A stretch of 64,000 nucleotides of DNA from contig JAQUGO010000005.1 in assembly GCA_028684065.1 (NCBI GenBank), positions 178,864 through 242,863 on the forward strand, given 5' to 3'. This stretch comes from Sulfurospirillaceae bacterium. GTDB lineage: Bacteria > Campylobacterota > Campylobacteria > Campylobacterales > Sulfurospirillaceae. The position numbers and the translations under genes were made by a program. Shown piece by piece: positions 1 to 8,831 of the stretch. The number at the start of each line of letters is the position of its first letter. Positions within the stretch are counted from its first letter, which is position 1. The notes beneath the pieces were generated by a model. The model was not told the origin of the DNA. It did no database searches and saw only the letters and a program-made list of their open reading frames with translations.

Positions 1-19
1 CGCTTTGAATGTGTAACGA

Positions 20-1003
20 TTAATAAAATATCTTTTTAAAAGTTGCGCCCCATTCTTTGATTTCTTCATCAGAGAGTTCACGAATAGGGATGACTTTAGC
101 TTTCTCTATGCCTTCAATTTTTGGGTAAACGCCAGGGGCTAAGACATATTCACCTACTTTATTAGCCAGCAAATTCATAGACTCTTTAGAAAGCCAATAG
201 TCCATCATCAAACGCGCCGCATTGGGATGTGGCGCATTGGCTGCGATGGCAATACCGCGAGGCGAGCCTAAAATCGGACCTACATTGGCCCAGGCAAGAG
301 GAGCAGGTGCTTTAGTGATGATGTATTTTGGCATAGAAATGGCGATAAGTTTTTCACCACTTTCAACAGGAGCGGGTGTTGGGCTAAAGGATTTGACAAA
401 CATTGGTTTGTTCGCTGCTAAGCCCTTCACGAAAGCCATCCATGCTTCATCGCTGGCAAAGATTTTGGCTTCTTTAAGTCCTACTAGCCATGAAATAGTG
501 GTTGCATGAGAGGATGGGTCAGGCATAACAATTTTATCTTTCCATTTTTTATCCGTTAAATCTTCATAACGCTTAGGGACATCTGCGGCTTTCACAAGTT
601 CTTTGTTGTAAATAGGCGCGACGTATTCAATAGCAAATTGTACGATAGTATCATCTTTGGTTGCCCATTCTGGGTACCCCACAGTAGAGGGAGATTTATA
701 AGGTGTTAGTACACCTTTGTCTTTTAAAATTTCAAGTACAGGAAGAGGTCCTTGAAGTAAATCTGCTTGTAATTTACCTGCGGCATGTTCGGTTAAAACA
801 GTAGCAACATATTTAGCGGTAGAAACGCGGGTATAAAGACCTTTTACCCCAGTTAATGTGGTAAAATCTTCAATAAGTGGCTCAATGGCCGTGATGTTTG
901 CATAAAGATTGGCAACACCTTCTTGTTTTGCTTTGGCAGCATCCGCATAGAGCGAAAGTGTGGCAAAAATCATTCCTAGTAGAAGCACCATAAATTTCCT
1001 CAT
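20..1003 (-). CDS. Periplasmic ABC transporter substrate-binding protein (iron/FbpA-like type)
   Basis: A 327-residue protein with a clear Sec signal peptide (about residues 1-20, ending LSLYADA). The body reads as a type II periplasmic binding protein: an N-terminal segment resembling extracellular Fe(3+)/2-aminoethylphosphonate binding proteins (YANITAIEPLIEDF) and an internal MPDPSSHATT stretch typical of the hinge and second lobe. It would capture a solute in the periplasm for an ABC importer. The permease and ATPase genes are not in the window and may lie just left of base 1. No YY iron-tyrosine pair is obvious, so the ligand cannot be assigned. The start ATG has AAGGAGAG about 6 nt upstream. 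The family call is confident; the substrate is unknown. Confidence 0.8.
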   Translation of the reverse strand: MRKFMVLLLGMIFATLSLYADAAKAKQEGVANLYANITAIEPLIEDFTTLTGVKGLYTRVSTAKYVATVLTEHAAGKLQADLLQGPLPVLEILKDKGVLTPYKSPSTVGYPEWATKDDTIVQFAIEYVAPIYNKELVKAADVPKRYEDLTDKKWKDKIVMPDPSSHATTISWLVGLKEAKIFASDEAWMAFVKGLAANKPMFVKSFSPTPAPVESGEKLIAISMPKYIITKAPAPLAWANVGPILGSPRGIAIAANAPHPNAARLMMDYWLSKESMNLLANKVGEYVLAPGVYPKIEGIEKAKVIPIRELSDEEIKEWGATFKKIFY

Positions 1004-1205
1004 GTGACTCTCCTTATGATAAGTTCGTATCTTTGAATTGGTATCCTTTAGTCATTGTACAGCAGAAAATAAATATTTAGCTTTAAATAGTAAAATTTAA
1101 AAAAATTATTGGTTGTAGTGTTTTCCTTTGAAACGCCACAATGCTGCTTAAATAATTTAAGCAAATAGTGATACAATAGTCTTATTAAAATAAAGGAGTA
1201 TTGTC

Positions 1206-1388
1206 ATGTTTGTAAAGTTAAATGACAGAGTTTATCTTAATCCAGGTCGCATTACGCGCATTAAAATTGATGAAGTTCAAGATGGTATTCGTGTTCGTTT
1301 TTACGAAGGGCAAGTTCAAGTGGCTAAAAGCCAAAGATTTGCAACGGTTGAAGCTGCGCAAGCGTGGATTGAACAAATTATGAAATAA
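1206..1388 (+). CDS. Small conserved hypothetical protein (60 aa)
   Basis: A 60-residue ORF with a strong ribosome binding site (AAAGGAG, 6 nt before ATG) and a TACAAT -10-like box at 1172-1177. The sequence alternates hydrophobic and charged residues as in a small beta-sheet plus helix fold (LNPGRITRIKID..., then a C-terminal helix TVEAAQAWIEQIMK). No signal peptide, no cysteines. It stands alone, followed by a hairpin that may end its transcript. I do not recognise the family; it is probably a real cytoplasmic protein given the RBS and codon use. Confidence 0.65.
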   Translation: MFVKLNDRVYLNPGRITRIKIDEVQDGIRVRFYEGQVQVAKSQRFATVEAAQAWIEQIMK

Positions 1389-1391
1389 CCC

Positions 1392-1439
1392 GTAGGCTTC
1401 TATAAGCCTACACCCTCTTTCTTGGCCTAAGGATTAGGC
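1392..1439 (+). terminator. Two tandem hairpins between the 60-aa gene and yedF
   Basis: GTAGGCTT (1392-1399) pairs with AAGCCTAC (1404-1411) around a 4-nt loop, followed by a C/T-rich run. A second hairpin, GCCTAA (1425-1430) and TTAGGC (1434-1439), follows at once. The first may be a terminator for the upstream gene. Because both stems share TAGGC/GCCTA they can also pair with each other. Confidence 0.45.
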
Positions 1440-1467
1440 GAACAAAATTACTCATTGGAGAAAACTC

Positions 1468-2058
1468 ATGAAATTAGATTGTTGTGGCTTGGCATGTCCA
1501 GAGCCTGTATTGCAAACCAAAAAAGCTTTAGAATCCCTACCTAATGATGCTATCTTAGAAGTTATAGTCAATTCTATTGCTTCTAAAGAAAATGTGCTTA
1601 GATATGCTCATAATAGTGGCTATGAAGCCAAGAGTGAAGAAAGAGAAGATGGCAAAACCATTATTGCCATTATCAAAGGCTTTACATGTAACGTGATTGA
1701 AGAGGATAAAGAAAGTCCTTTTTTAGACAAAACACTTTTTTTAAAAAGTGATAAAGTCGGTGAGGGCGAACTTGGTGCTAAACTCATCGTTGGTTTTTTA
1801 AAATCAACGCTAGAGCTTCCAAAATTACCTCGTCGTATTGTTTGTGTTAATACAGCCGTTTTTCTTACCACAGCGGATGAAAATGCCCCCGTGATGGAAA
1901 TCCTTAAAACTCTTGAAAATAAAGGGGTAGAGATTTACTCATGTGGGGTTTGTTTAGAGTTTTATAATGTTACCGATAAACTTAAAGTTGGTAAAATTGG
2001 TAATGCTTTTGGTACAATCGAGATGCTTTTTGGTGGAGACGGTACAATCAGTTTATAG
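1468..2058 (+). CDS. yedF: Selenium metabolism protein YedF (TusA domain plus DsrE-like domain)
   Basis: A 196-residue protein with an N-terminal TusA/SirA-like sulfurtransferase domain (about 1-70). It carries the CPxP signature (C10-P11-E12-P13). The C-terminal DsrE/F-like domain (about 95-196) has a Cys pair in SCGVC. This two-domain form is the sulfurtransferase-like selenium metabolism protein YedF, commonly next to selD. Here selD starts 4 nt after its stop, so the two are almost certainly cotranscribed and translationally coupled. It probably carries or delivers activated sulfur or selenium to SelD-dependent selenoprotein or selenouridine synthesis; that role is inferred from family and context. 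The start is supported by TTGGAG 8 nt upstream. Confidence 0.88.
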   Translation: MKLDCCGLACPEPVLQTKKALESLPNDAILEVIVNSIASKENVLRYAHNSGYEAKSEEREDGKTIIAIIKGFTCNVIEEDKESPFLDKTLFLKSDKVGEGELGAKLIVGFLKSTLELPKLPRRIVCVNTAVFLTTADENAPVMEILKTLENKGVEIYSCGVCLEFYNVTDKLKVGKIGNAFGTIEMLFGGDGTISL

Positions 2059-2062
2059 GAAA

Positions 2063-3097
2063 ATGATGAACAATGAAGCAAAATTGACTAAATACGTCAA
2101 AGCTGCAGGTTGCGCTGCCAAACTGGGTCCGGGGGATCTCACAGAAGCGATTGGTGGGCTTGACTGCAAGCATGAAAACGTATTGGTTGGGATGGATGAA
2201 AGCGATGATGCGAGTGTTTATTTTTTAGATGAGCATCGCGCATTGGTTCAAACGGTTGATATTATAACACCTGTGGTGGATGACCCTTTTGTATATGGTC
2301 AAATTGCTGCGGCGAACTCTTTAAGCGATGTTTTTGCAATGGGTGGTGTTGTGGCAACGGCGATGAACATCGTAGGGTTTGATGGTTGTCATCACCCAAG
2401 AAGCGTGCTGAAAGAGATATTAGAAGGCGGGCAGAGTAAGGTTAAAGAGTGTGGTGGTATCATCATTGGTGGGCATACTATCGAAGCGCCAGAGATGACC
2501 TATGGACTGAGTGTGAGCGGTTTTGTGCATCCTAAGCGCATTTATCGCAACAATACGCCACGCATTGGCGATGTGCTTATCCTCACAAAACCCCTTGGTA
2601 TGGGTATCTTAACGACGGCTATTAAAGCGGATATGCTTGAGGCTAAAGTGGTTGAAAAGGTGGCTTCTATTTTAGCAACGCTTAATTTTAAAGCGTCACA
2701 AATCATGCAACAGTATGATGTCAGTGCCTGTACGGATGTGACGGGTTTTGGACTTTTTGGCCATGCCTATGAGATGAGCTTTAACCGCGTTAGCATCGCG
2801 TTTGACATCAAAAATATTCCTATCGTCGAAGAAGCTAGAACGATGGCCGATATGGGAATTATCCCTGCTGGGGCATACACCAATAAAGCGTATTTGAGTG
2901 ATAAAGTTGAGGTTAAAATACCTCACCGTGATGAAATTATGCTCTACGATGCACAAACCTCAGGCGGTCTTTTAATCGCCGTTTCACAAGTGGATGCACC
3001 AAGATTGGTGCAACGCCTTCATAATGAAGGCTTAGTTTATAGCAACATTATCGCTGAAATTTTACCGCTAGGTGCAAAGCCACTGCTTTACATGTAA
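2063..3097 (+). CDS. selD: Selenide, water dikinase SelD (Cys form)
   Basis: SelD makes selenophosphate from selenide and ATP for selenocysteine and 2-selenouridine synthesis. The start is placed at ATG 2063 (or the adjacent ATG 2066), just after the yedF stop with an AGGAA ribosome site overlapping it. An upstream in-frame extension would run through yedF and is not credible. The 344-residue product matches the normal length. The catalytic position is Cys (residue 17 of AAGCAAKLGPG), encoded by TGC, so this copy is not a selenoprotein. The AIRS-type ATP-binding segments follow: VDIITPVVDDPFVYGQIAAANSLSDVFAMGG and later VTGFGLFGHAYEM. The stop codon TAA is the last three bases of a TTACATGTAA palindrome. 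Confidence 0.95.
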   Translation: MMNNEAKLTKYVKAAGCAAKLGPGDLTEAIGGLDCKHENVLVGMDESDDASVYFLDEHRALVQTVDIITPVVDDPFVYGQIAAANSLSDVFAMGGVVATAMNIVGFDGCHHPRSVLKEILEGGQSKVKECGGIIIGGHTIEAPEMTYGLSVSGFVHPKRIYRNNTPRIGDVLILTKPLGMGILTTAIKADMLEAKVVEKVASILATLNFKASQIMQQYDVSACTDVTGFGLFGHAYEMSFNRVSIAFDIKNIPIVEEARTMADMGIIPAGAYTNKAYLSDKVEVKIPHRDEIMLYDAQTSGGLLIAVSQVDAPRLVQRLHNEGLVYSNIIAEILPLGAKPLLYM

Positions 3098-3109
3098 GTA
3101 TTAAAAAAA

Positions 3110-3137
3110 GGCTCTTTTTTTCGTGAAGAGCCCTTTT
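3110..3137 (+). terminator. Rho-independent terminator after selD
   Basis: GGCTCTT (3110-3116) pairs with AAGAGCC (3126-3132), followed by CTTTTT; the preceding A-run makes it usable in both directions. Confidence 0.85.
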
Positions 3138-3227
3138 TAGCACATTTTTCTTGCATACTATTTTTATTTAATACTCATTTAACACTCATTCAATACACTT
3201 TTTTCATAATCAAATTTTGGAGGAAGT

Positions 3228-5225
3228 ATGAAAAAAGTTGTGGGATTATCTTTAGTATGTTCGGGGCTTTTATTCGCCGCATCGATAGATTTAGGGCAAA
3301 TAACCGTCTATGGTGAAGGAGTGAGCAAAGAGGTCAAAAATATTAGCGGAGAGGATTTAAAATCTGCTGATTTAGCGGAAGCTTTGACTAAAGTGGCTCC
3401 TTCTATAGCGCTTGTGAGACGAAGTGGCATTGCTAACGATATTATCTTAAGAGGGCAAAAGAAAGACAATATCAATGTACTGATGGATAACGCAAAAATT
3501 TACGGTGCATGTCCTAATAGAATGGACCCTGCAACATCCCATATCTTGAGCAATAACGTTGAAAATGTTCAAGTCATTGAGGGGCCTTATGATGTTGAAC
3601 ACTTTGGAACACTTAGTGGTCTTGTCATTGCGGAGACAAAAAAACCAACCAAAGATTTGAGTGGTGAAGTGAATTTAAATGCGGGAAGTTACGGTTACAA
3701 AAAAGCATCGGCAACACTGAGTGGTGGAAATGATGCGATAAAAGTGTTAATGAGCGTTTCAAAAGAAGAAGGTGACCAATACAAAGATGGCGAAGGCAAA
3801 ACGCTATCTGAACAATTAGACGCTTCTATTGCTTCTGGTGTTGGTCTTCCAGGTAATGCGTACAGTGCTTCTAAAAAAGGTATGAAGGCCTATGAAAAAA
3901 CAACTATGATGAGTAAAGTTTTCATCAATGTTGCGGATAATCAAGAGTTGCGTTTAGGTTACACACTCAATCGAAGTGACAATGTTCTTTACCCTTCAAC
4001 GCCTATGGATGCGGATTTTGATGATAGCGATATTTATACTTTAGGGTATAGTATTTTTGGATTATCACCTTTTTCAAAAGAGCTTATTTTTGAAGCGTAT
4101 AAATCTGAGGTTGACCATCCCATGTCCACACGTAACCGTGTTGGAGGGGCTACCAGTTACATGACCAATCACGTGACCAGCGATATAATGGGAGCCAATC
4201 TTAAAAATATCATGGATGCTGGAGAGGGAAAATTAACCTTTGGGGTTGATGCCAGTAAACGAAATTGGGATGGTGAAAAATATGCTACAAATGTGAGCAC
4301 AGGTGTTGAAGGTACGCATTCAGTGAGCATTCCTGATGTTGATACGACTAATCAAGCCTTATTTGCCAAATACGAAATTAATTATGGCAATGTCAATGTT
4401 CAAGTAGGTACAAGGCTAGACGATAGTACAGTTAAGGCAACTAAAACAATGGCAAGCCTTCCTTCTGCAGTAAGAATGGAAAATGATTACAATGCAATTT
4501 CTGCTAATATTTTAACAACAATTAAAGCGAGCGACACACTAAAATATTTCGTCGGAGTTGGAAAATCTTCCCGTGTCCCTGATGCGAAAGAGTTGTATTT
4601 GGGAACCAATCCTTTGGGTGATTTGGATCAAACAAGTAATTATGAGGCAGATATTGGTTTTAATGCAAATTATGATAAAACGGGTCTTAAAGCAAAATTA
4701 TTTTACAGTATGCTCAAAGATTATATTCACTTCAATTCTTTAAAATACGTCAATGTAGATGCTACGATTTATGGCTTAGAAGTGGATGGATATTATGATT
4801 TTACTGACGCGTTATCATTGGATTATGGATTTGCTTATCTTCATGGTAAAAAAGATAATGCACTAGCCGGACAAAACGATACAGACCTTGCTGAGATAAC
4901 ACCCCTTAAGGCCAATATTGGACTACGGTATCAACAAGCAGCACACATGTTTAAAACAGAAATGGTTGCTTCAAAACGTTGGAGCGCTTATGATAGCGAT
5001 AATGGTGAACAAGCAATTCCGGGTTATGCAGTTTTTAATATGAAATATAATTATAAATTAACCAAGAATTTCGACATTACTGTTGGTGTGGACAACATAT
5101 TTAATAAAAACTATGCCGTTTCCAACACCTATAAAGATTTGACACTTATCTCAGGCGGTGGGGATGTCATGCTTCTAAACGAGCCAGGAAGGTATATTTA
5201 TACTAATGTAAAATACACTTTCTAA
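3228..5225 (+). CDS. TonB-dependent outer-membrane copper receptor, OprC/NosA-like
   Basis: A 665-residue TonB-dependent transporter with a signal peptide (1-18), a plug domain (about 30-140, LRGQKKDNINVLMDN, NVENVQVIEGP) and a 22-strand-type barrel ending in aromatic NVKYTF. The plug carries C95-P-N-R-M99 and the barrel carries H297-P-M299. In Pseudomonas OprC a CxxxM plus HxM set binds copper, so the same ligand set here points to copper uptake through the outer membrane, energised by TonB. The GACPNRMDP context also matches NosA/OprC family plugs. The RBS is TTGGAGGAAG 5 nt before ATG. It stands alone between a terminator and a palindromic stem-loop. The family is sure; the copper substrate is strongly suggested by the motifs and by the other copper genes in the window. 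Confidence 0.88.
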   Translation: MKKVVGLSLVCSGLLFAASIDLGQITVYGEGVSKEVKNISGEDLKSADLAEALTKVAPSIALVRRSGIANDIILRGQKKDNINVLMDNAKIYGACPNRMDPATSHILSNNVENVQVIEGPYDVEHFGTLSGLVIAETKKPTKDLSGEVNLNAGSYGYKKASATLSGGNDAIKVLMSVSKEEGDQYKDGEGKTLSEQLDASIASGVGLPGNAYSASKKGMKAYEKTTMMSKVFINVADNQELRLGYTLNRSDNVLYPSTPMDADFDDSDIYTLGYSIFGLSPFSKELIFEAYKSEVDHPMSTRNRVGGATSYMTNHVTSDIMGANLKNIMDAGEGKLTFGVDASKRNWDGEKYATNVSTGVEGTHSVSIPDVDTTNQALFAKYEINYGNVNVQVGTRLDDSTVKATKTMASLPSAVRMENDYNAISANILTTIKASDTLKYFVGVGKSSRVPDAKELYLGTNPLGDLDQTSNYEADIGFNANYDKTGLKAKLFYSMLKDYIHFNSLKYVNVDATIYGLEVDGYYDFTDALSLDYGFAYLHGKKDNALAGQNDTDLAEITPLKANIGLRYQQAAHMFKTEMVASKRWSAYDSDNGEQAIPGYAVFNMKYNYKLTKNFDITVGVDNIFNKNYAVSNTYKDLTLISGGGDVMLLNEPGRYIYTNVKYTF

Positions 5226-5236
5226 ACAAAAAAAGC

Positions 5237-5270
5237 CTTTACATGTAAGGAATAATCCTTACATGTAAAG
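5237..5270. terminator. Palindromic stem-loop between convergent genes
   Basis: CTTTACATGTAAGGA (5237-5251) is the exact inverse of TCCTTACATGTAAAG (5256-5270) with a 4-nt ATAA loop. The stem is made of two copies of the TTACATGTAA palindrome. An A-run precedes it, giving a T-run for leftward transcripts. It sits between the TonB receptor and the convergent small gene. Confidence 0.7.
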
Positions 5271-5272
5271 CA

Positions 5273-5599
5273 TTACTTTCTTCCACCTTTACCATTTCCA
5301 CCACCATGTCCACTACCTGAACCACCACCTACTCCAGAACCAGAACCTGTGCCACCAGCGCCAGAGTTTCTACCCATACTGCCTGTTCCTGGATTAGATG
5401 TACGGGCTTGTGTCAAAGTTTGGCGCTCTTCTTGTGTCATCGTTTTCATTTTTTCTTGCATTGCTGCTTGGAATGCTACTCGGTCTTCTACCGGTACACT
5501 ACCTCTCATAGCAGCAAGCTCCGTAGCGCTCATCGCTGAATAATCAGCACCAAAGGCAAAAACACCTAATACTGTTAGGGCTAAAATTGTCTTTTTCAT
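5273..5599 (-). CDS. Small secreted DUF1104-like protein with a glycine-rich tail
   Basis: The start is ATG 5599, because an upstream in-frame GTG overlaps the AAGGAG ribosome site. This gives 108 residues with a signal peptide (MKKTILALTVLGVFAFGA). The next 45 residues (DYSAMSATELAAMRGSVPVEDRVAFQAAMQ..., split here for length) form a helical segment. It matches the DUF1104 pattern of small epsilonproteobacterial periplasmic proteins. The last 40 residues are Gly/Ser/Asn/His low complexity (GSGSGVGGGSGSGHGGGNG). The function is unknown. The gene is boxed by two near-identical palindromic stem-loops, so it is probably a single-gene transcript. The tail is flexible and could bind metal weakly through His, but that is a guess. 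Confidence 0.75.
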   Translation of the reverse strand: MKKTILALTVLGVFAFGADYSAMSATELAAMRGSVPVEDRVAFQAAMQEKMKTMTQEERQTLTQARTSNPGTGSMGRNSGAGGTGSGSGVGGGSGSGHGGGNGKGGRK

Positions 5600-5676
5600 C
5601 GTCACTCCTTTTGTTTTGATAGTGACAGTATAAAACAGAAGTGTTAGGCGTGTGTTAAGAGCTTAGAGAAGAAAGG

Positions 5677-5709
5677 TTTACATGTAAGGAAAAAATCCTT
5701 ACATGTAAA
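5677..5709. repeat. Second palindromic stem-loop, upstream of the DUF1104-like gene
   Basis: TTTACATGTAAGGA (5677-5690) and TCCTTACATGTAAA (5696-5709) pair around an AAAAA loop. It is nearly the same element as at 5237-5270. It lies just past the 3' end of the efflux pump gene, so it may end that operon's transcript. Confidence 0.75.
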
Positions 5710-5714
5710 AGAGA

Positions 5715-8700
5715 TTAATCAGCTTTTTTACGGCTCAATTTTTGTTTAATGCGAACAACAAGATAGAAGAACATAGGGATAAATAAAACACCGATAAGCG
5801 TTGCAGAAATCATACCACCCACAACGGTTGTTCCGATAATATGTCTACTGGCTGAACCTGCACCTGTACTAATGGCTAGAGGAAGTGTCCCAACGATAAA
5901 GGCCAAAGAGGTCATAACAATGGGTCTAAATCTTAGCCTCGCAGCCTCAACGGTTGCATCCATCAAGCTCATACCTTCACGTAATTTGTCCATTGCAAAT
6001 TCCACAATCAAAATGGCATTTTTAGCCGATAGCCCTACCAGTGTGATAAGTCCCACTTGGAAATAGATATCTGCCTCTAAGCCCCTTAAATATACTGATA
6101 AAGCGGCGCCAAAAATTGCAAAAGGGATAGAGATAATAACGGCTAATGGAATACTCCAACTCTCATAAAGTGCGGCAAGAATAAGGAAAACAAAGAGTGC
6201 TGCATACAATGAAGTATAGTTTCCTTTTTTCTGCAATAACTTCTCTTGATATGATGTTCCGGCCCATGAAAAGGCGTAACCCTCAGGTAAAACGCTGGTT
6301 GCAATCTCTTCAATGGCTTTTATCGCATCACCTGAAGAAAAACCAAAAGCAGGATTACCCGTAATTTGTGCCGCATTAAAAAGGTTAAATCGCTGAATGA
6401 CACTCGCATCAACTTCACGTGTTAAAGTTACTAGCTCACTAATAGGCACAAGTATACCTGTATTTGATTTGGCATAAACATTTTTCAGCTGGTTTTGTGT
6501 AGCACGAAAACGTGATTCTGATTGAATATCAACATGATAAGTTCGACTGTAAAGGTTAAAATCATTCACATAGCCCTTGCCAAAGGTACTTTGCATGGTT
6601 TCGAAGATACTGCCTATTTCCACGTTCATCGCTTTAGCTTTTTCCCTATCAACTTTAAGAAGGTATTGTGGAACGTTCGTATTGAGCGTCGTTCTGACCA
6701 TCGTCAGTCTTGGGTCTTTACTTGCTTTTTCAACGATTTCTTTGATATAGGTATCAAGCACATGTAAATCGCCACCTGTTCTATCTTGTACCCACATTTC
6801 AAAACCACCGGTAGTACTCATACCCATAATTGGAGGAGGATTCACCGGAATAACAAAGGCATCTTTGTCTTGTAAAAATTGCATCATCAGCTGCCCTGCT
6901 AGTGCCTGAGAACTTTGTCCCGCACCCAGTCGCTCATCCCATGGTTTAAGCTTAGCAAACATAATAGCTGCATCTGTTTTGTAAGCAAAAGTAATGAGGT
7001 CGATACCCGTAATAGCACCCGTTGAGATAATATTTTCGTTTTCTAAGAGTTTCTTTTCTATCGCATCTGTTACTTTAGCCGTTTCGCCAAGAGACGTGGA
7101 AGGCATAAGATAGGTTAAAACCATCAAAGCACCTTTGTCCTCATTAGGGACTAAGCCAGAAGGTGTTCTTTCCATAATGTTATATGTGAGGAAAAGTAAA
7201 CCACTAAATAAGAGCAGTGAAAAAAACCAAAGCTTAATGGTTTGACGTGTAAAGCCGATAAAAATTTTCGTTGACCAATCAAAAAATTCATTAAATTTAC
7301 GCAAAGGCCAAATAGGCTCAGGTTCATGCTCTTTCAGAAAGATAGCACATAAAGCAGGTGTTAATGTCAAGGCAACAATACCTGAGATAACAACGGCCAT
7401 AACGATGGTGATGGCAAATTGTTGGTACATAACACCACTAAAACCACCACTAAAGGCGGCGGGAACGAAAACCGCTGAAAGTACCAAAATGATAGCCACA
7501 AGTGGTGTTGTTAATTCCCTCATTGCTTCAATGGTGGCTTCTTTGACACTAATGGCCTTGGTGCGTAAAATCCTCTCAACGTTTTCGATAACAATAATAG
7601 CATCATCCACCACCAGACCAATGGCGAGGGTCAGTCCAAAAAGCGTTAAAAGGTTGATCGAAAAACCTGCCGCATATAATCCTGCAAAAGTTCCTATGAT
7701 GGAGACAGGAATAGCCAAAACTGGGATGATGGTTGCTCGTAAATTTCCCAAAAAGAAGTAAATTAAGATAACAACAAAAGCTATTGCTTCCAAAAGAGTT
7801 TTAACAACTTCTCTGATAGACTCATTAACGAAAAGAGTTGCATCGTAAGGCACTTTATAGTACAAATCTTCTGGGAATTTTTTGGCTAACTCTTGAAGGG
7901 TATCATCAAGTGCTTTGGAAACTTCCAATGCATTAGCGCCCGGTGAGAGGAAAATACCTACTGGCATCATCGGCTCACGGTTATATCGACCTAATGTATC
8001 GTAGGCGTCACTTTCGAGTTTAACTTGAGCAATATCTTTGATTTTAAGTGTTGAGCCATCTGGGTTTGAGCGAACGATGATATTCTCAAACTCTTCAACA
8101 CTTTTAAGTCTTCCCTCTGTTGCGATAGAATAGGTAAAGGGTTGCACTTCTTTGATAGGCTCAGCACCAATAGAGCCCGCGGCATATTGGTTGTTTTGAC
8201 TACGAATAAGAGCAGTTACATCCATAGGTACAAGGTTATAAAAGGAGAGTTTATCAGGATCTATCCAGATACGAATAGAGTAATCTTTTTGACCAAAAAC
8301 CATCGCATCACCCACACCTTTGATACGTTTTAGATCATCCATAACGTTGACAGTGAGGTAATTTGAGATATAGGTTCTGTCATGCACGTTATTTTTAGAG
8401 GCAAATGCCAATACTTTTAACATATCTGGAGAGCGCTCTTTGACACTAATACCTTGGCGTTTTACTTCATCAGGAAGCTTACTTAACGCAAGTTGTACCC
8501 GATTGTTAACGTCGACTTTTGCCTGAGCAACATCAGTACCAACGGTAAAAGAGATACTTAGGGATACGACACCGCTAGGAGAAGCTGTTGAGGTCATATA
8601 GGTCATGTTCTCAACACCATTGATAGACTCTTCAAGAGTGGTTGAAACCGTAGCCGCGAGTGTTTTAGCATCAGCACCTGGATAAACAGCTTGCACCGTA

Positions 8701-8831
8701 ATTTGTGGTGGAACTACAGCAGGATACTCTTTAATAGGCAAGATGGTAATAGAGACCAATCCTACTAAAATAATAATAATGGAGACAACCGTCGCGAAAA
8801 TCGGACGATTGATAAAAAATTTAGAAAACAT
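5715..8831 (-). CDS. RND multidrug efflux permease (AcrB/CmeB-like, HAE-1 family)
   Basis: A 1038-residue inner-membrane RND pump, full length for the HAE-1 class. It starts MFSKFFINRPIFATVV (TM1), has the two large periplasmic loops, and keeps the paired Asp of TM4 in GLVVDDAIIVIENVER that carries the proton relay in AcrB. TM10-12 contain GLITLVGLSAKNAILIVEFA, the usual HAE-1 signature. With the adaptor and outer-membrane genes directly upstream it forms a tripartite exporter of hydrophobic drugs or bile-like compounds driven by proton motive force. The ATG follows the adaptor stop with no gap, so translation is coupled. Expression is probably controlled by the TetR protein at the head of the operon. 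Confidence 0.95.
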   Translation of the reverse strand: MFSKFFINRPIFATVVSIIIILVGLVSITILPIKEYPAVVPPQITVQAVYPGADAKTLAATVSTTLEESINGVENMTYMTSTASPSGVVSLSISFTVGTDVAQAKVDVNNRVQLALSKLPDEVKRQGISVKERSPDMLKVLAFASKNNVHDRTYISNYLTVNVMDDLKRIKGVGDAMVFGQKDYSIRIWIDPDKLSFYNLVPMDVTALIRSQNNQYAAGSIGAEPIKEVQPFTYSIATEGRLKSVEEFENIIVRSNPDGSTLKIKDIAQVKLESDAYDTLGRYNREPMMPVGIFLSPGANALEVSKALDDTLQELAKKFPEDLYYKVPYDATLFVNESIREVVKTLLEAIAFVVILIYFFLGNLRATIIPVLAIPVSIIGTFAGLYAAGFSINLLTLFGLTLAIGLVVDDAIIVIENVERILRTKAISVKEATIEAMRELTTPLVAIILVLSAVFVPAAFSGGFSGVMYQQFAITIVMAVVISGIVALTLTPALCAIFLKEHEPEPIWPLRKFNEFFDWSTKIFIGFTRQTIKLWFFSLLLFSGLLFLTYNIMERTPSGLVPNEDKGALMVLTYLMPSTSLGETAKVTDAIEKKLLENENIISTGAITGIDLITFAYKTDAAIMFAKLKPWDERLGAGQSSQALAGQLMMQFLQDKDAFVIPVNPPPIMGMSTTGGFEMWVQDRTGGDLHVLDTYIKEIVEKASKDPRLTMVRTTLNTNVPQYLLKVDREKAKAMNVEIGSIFETMQSTFGKGYVNDFNLYSRTYHVDIQSESRFRATQNQLKNVYAKSNTGILVPISELVTLTREVDASVIQRFNLFNAAQITGNPAFGFSSGDAIKAIEEIATSVLPEGYAFSWAGTSYQEKLLQKKGNYTSLYAALFVFLILAALYESWSIPLAVIISIPFAIFGAALSVYLRGLEADIYFQVGLITLVGLSAKNAILIVEFAMDKLREGMSLMDATVEAARLRFRPIVMTSLAFIVGTLPLAISTGAGSASRHIIGTTVVGGMISATLIGVLFIPMFFYLVVRIKQKLSRKKAD

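Noticed and set aside
1967..2062. N-terminal extension of selD
   Set aside because: It would lie inside yedF; the ATG at 2063 has an RBS and matches SelD length.
5600..5605. GTG start two codons upstream in the DUF1104-like gene
   Set aside because: The GTG overlaps the AAGGAG ribosome site; ATG 5599 is better.
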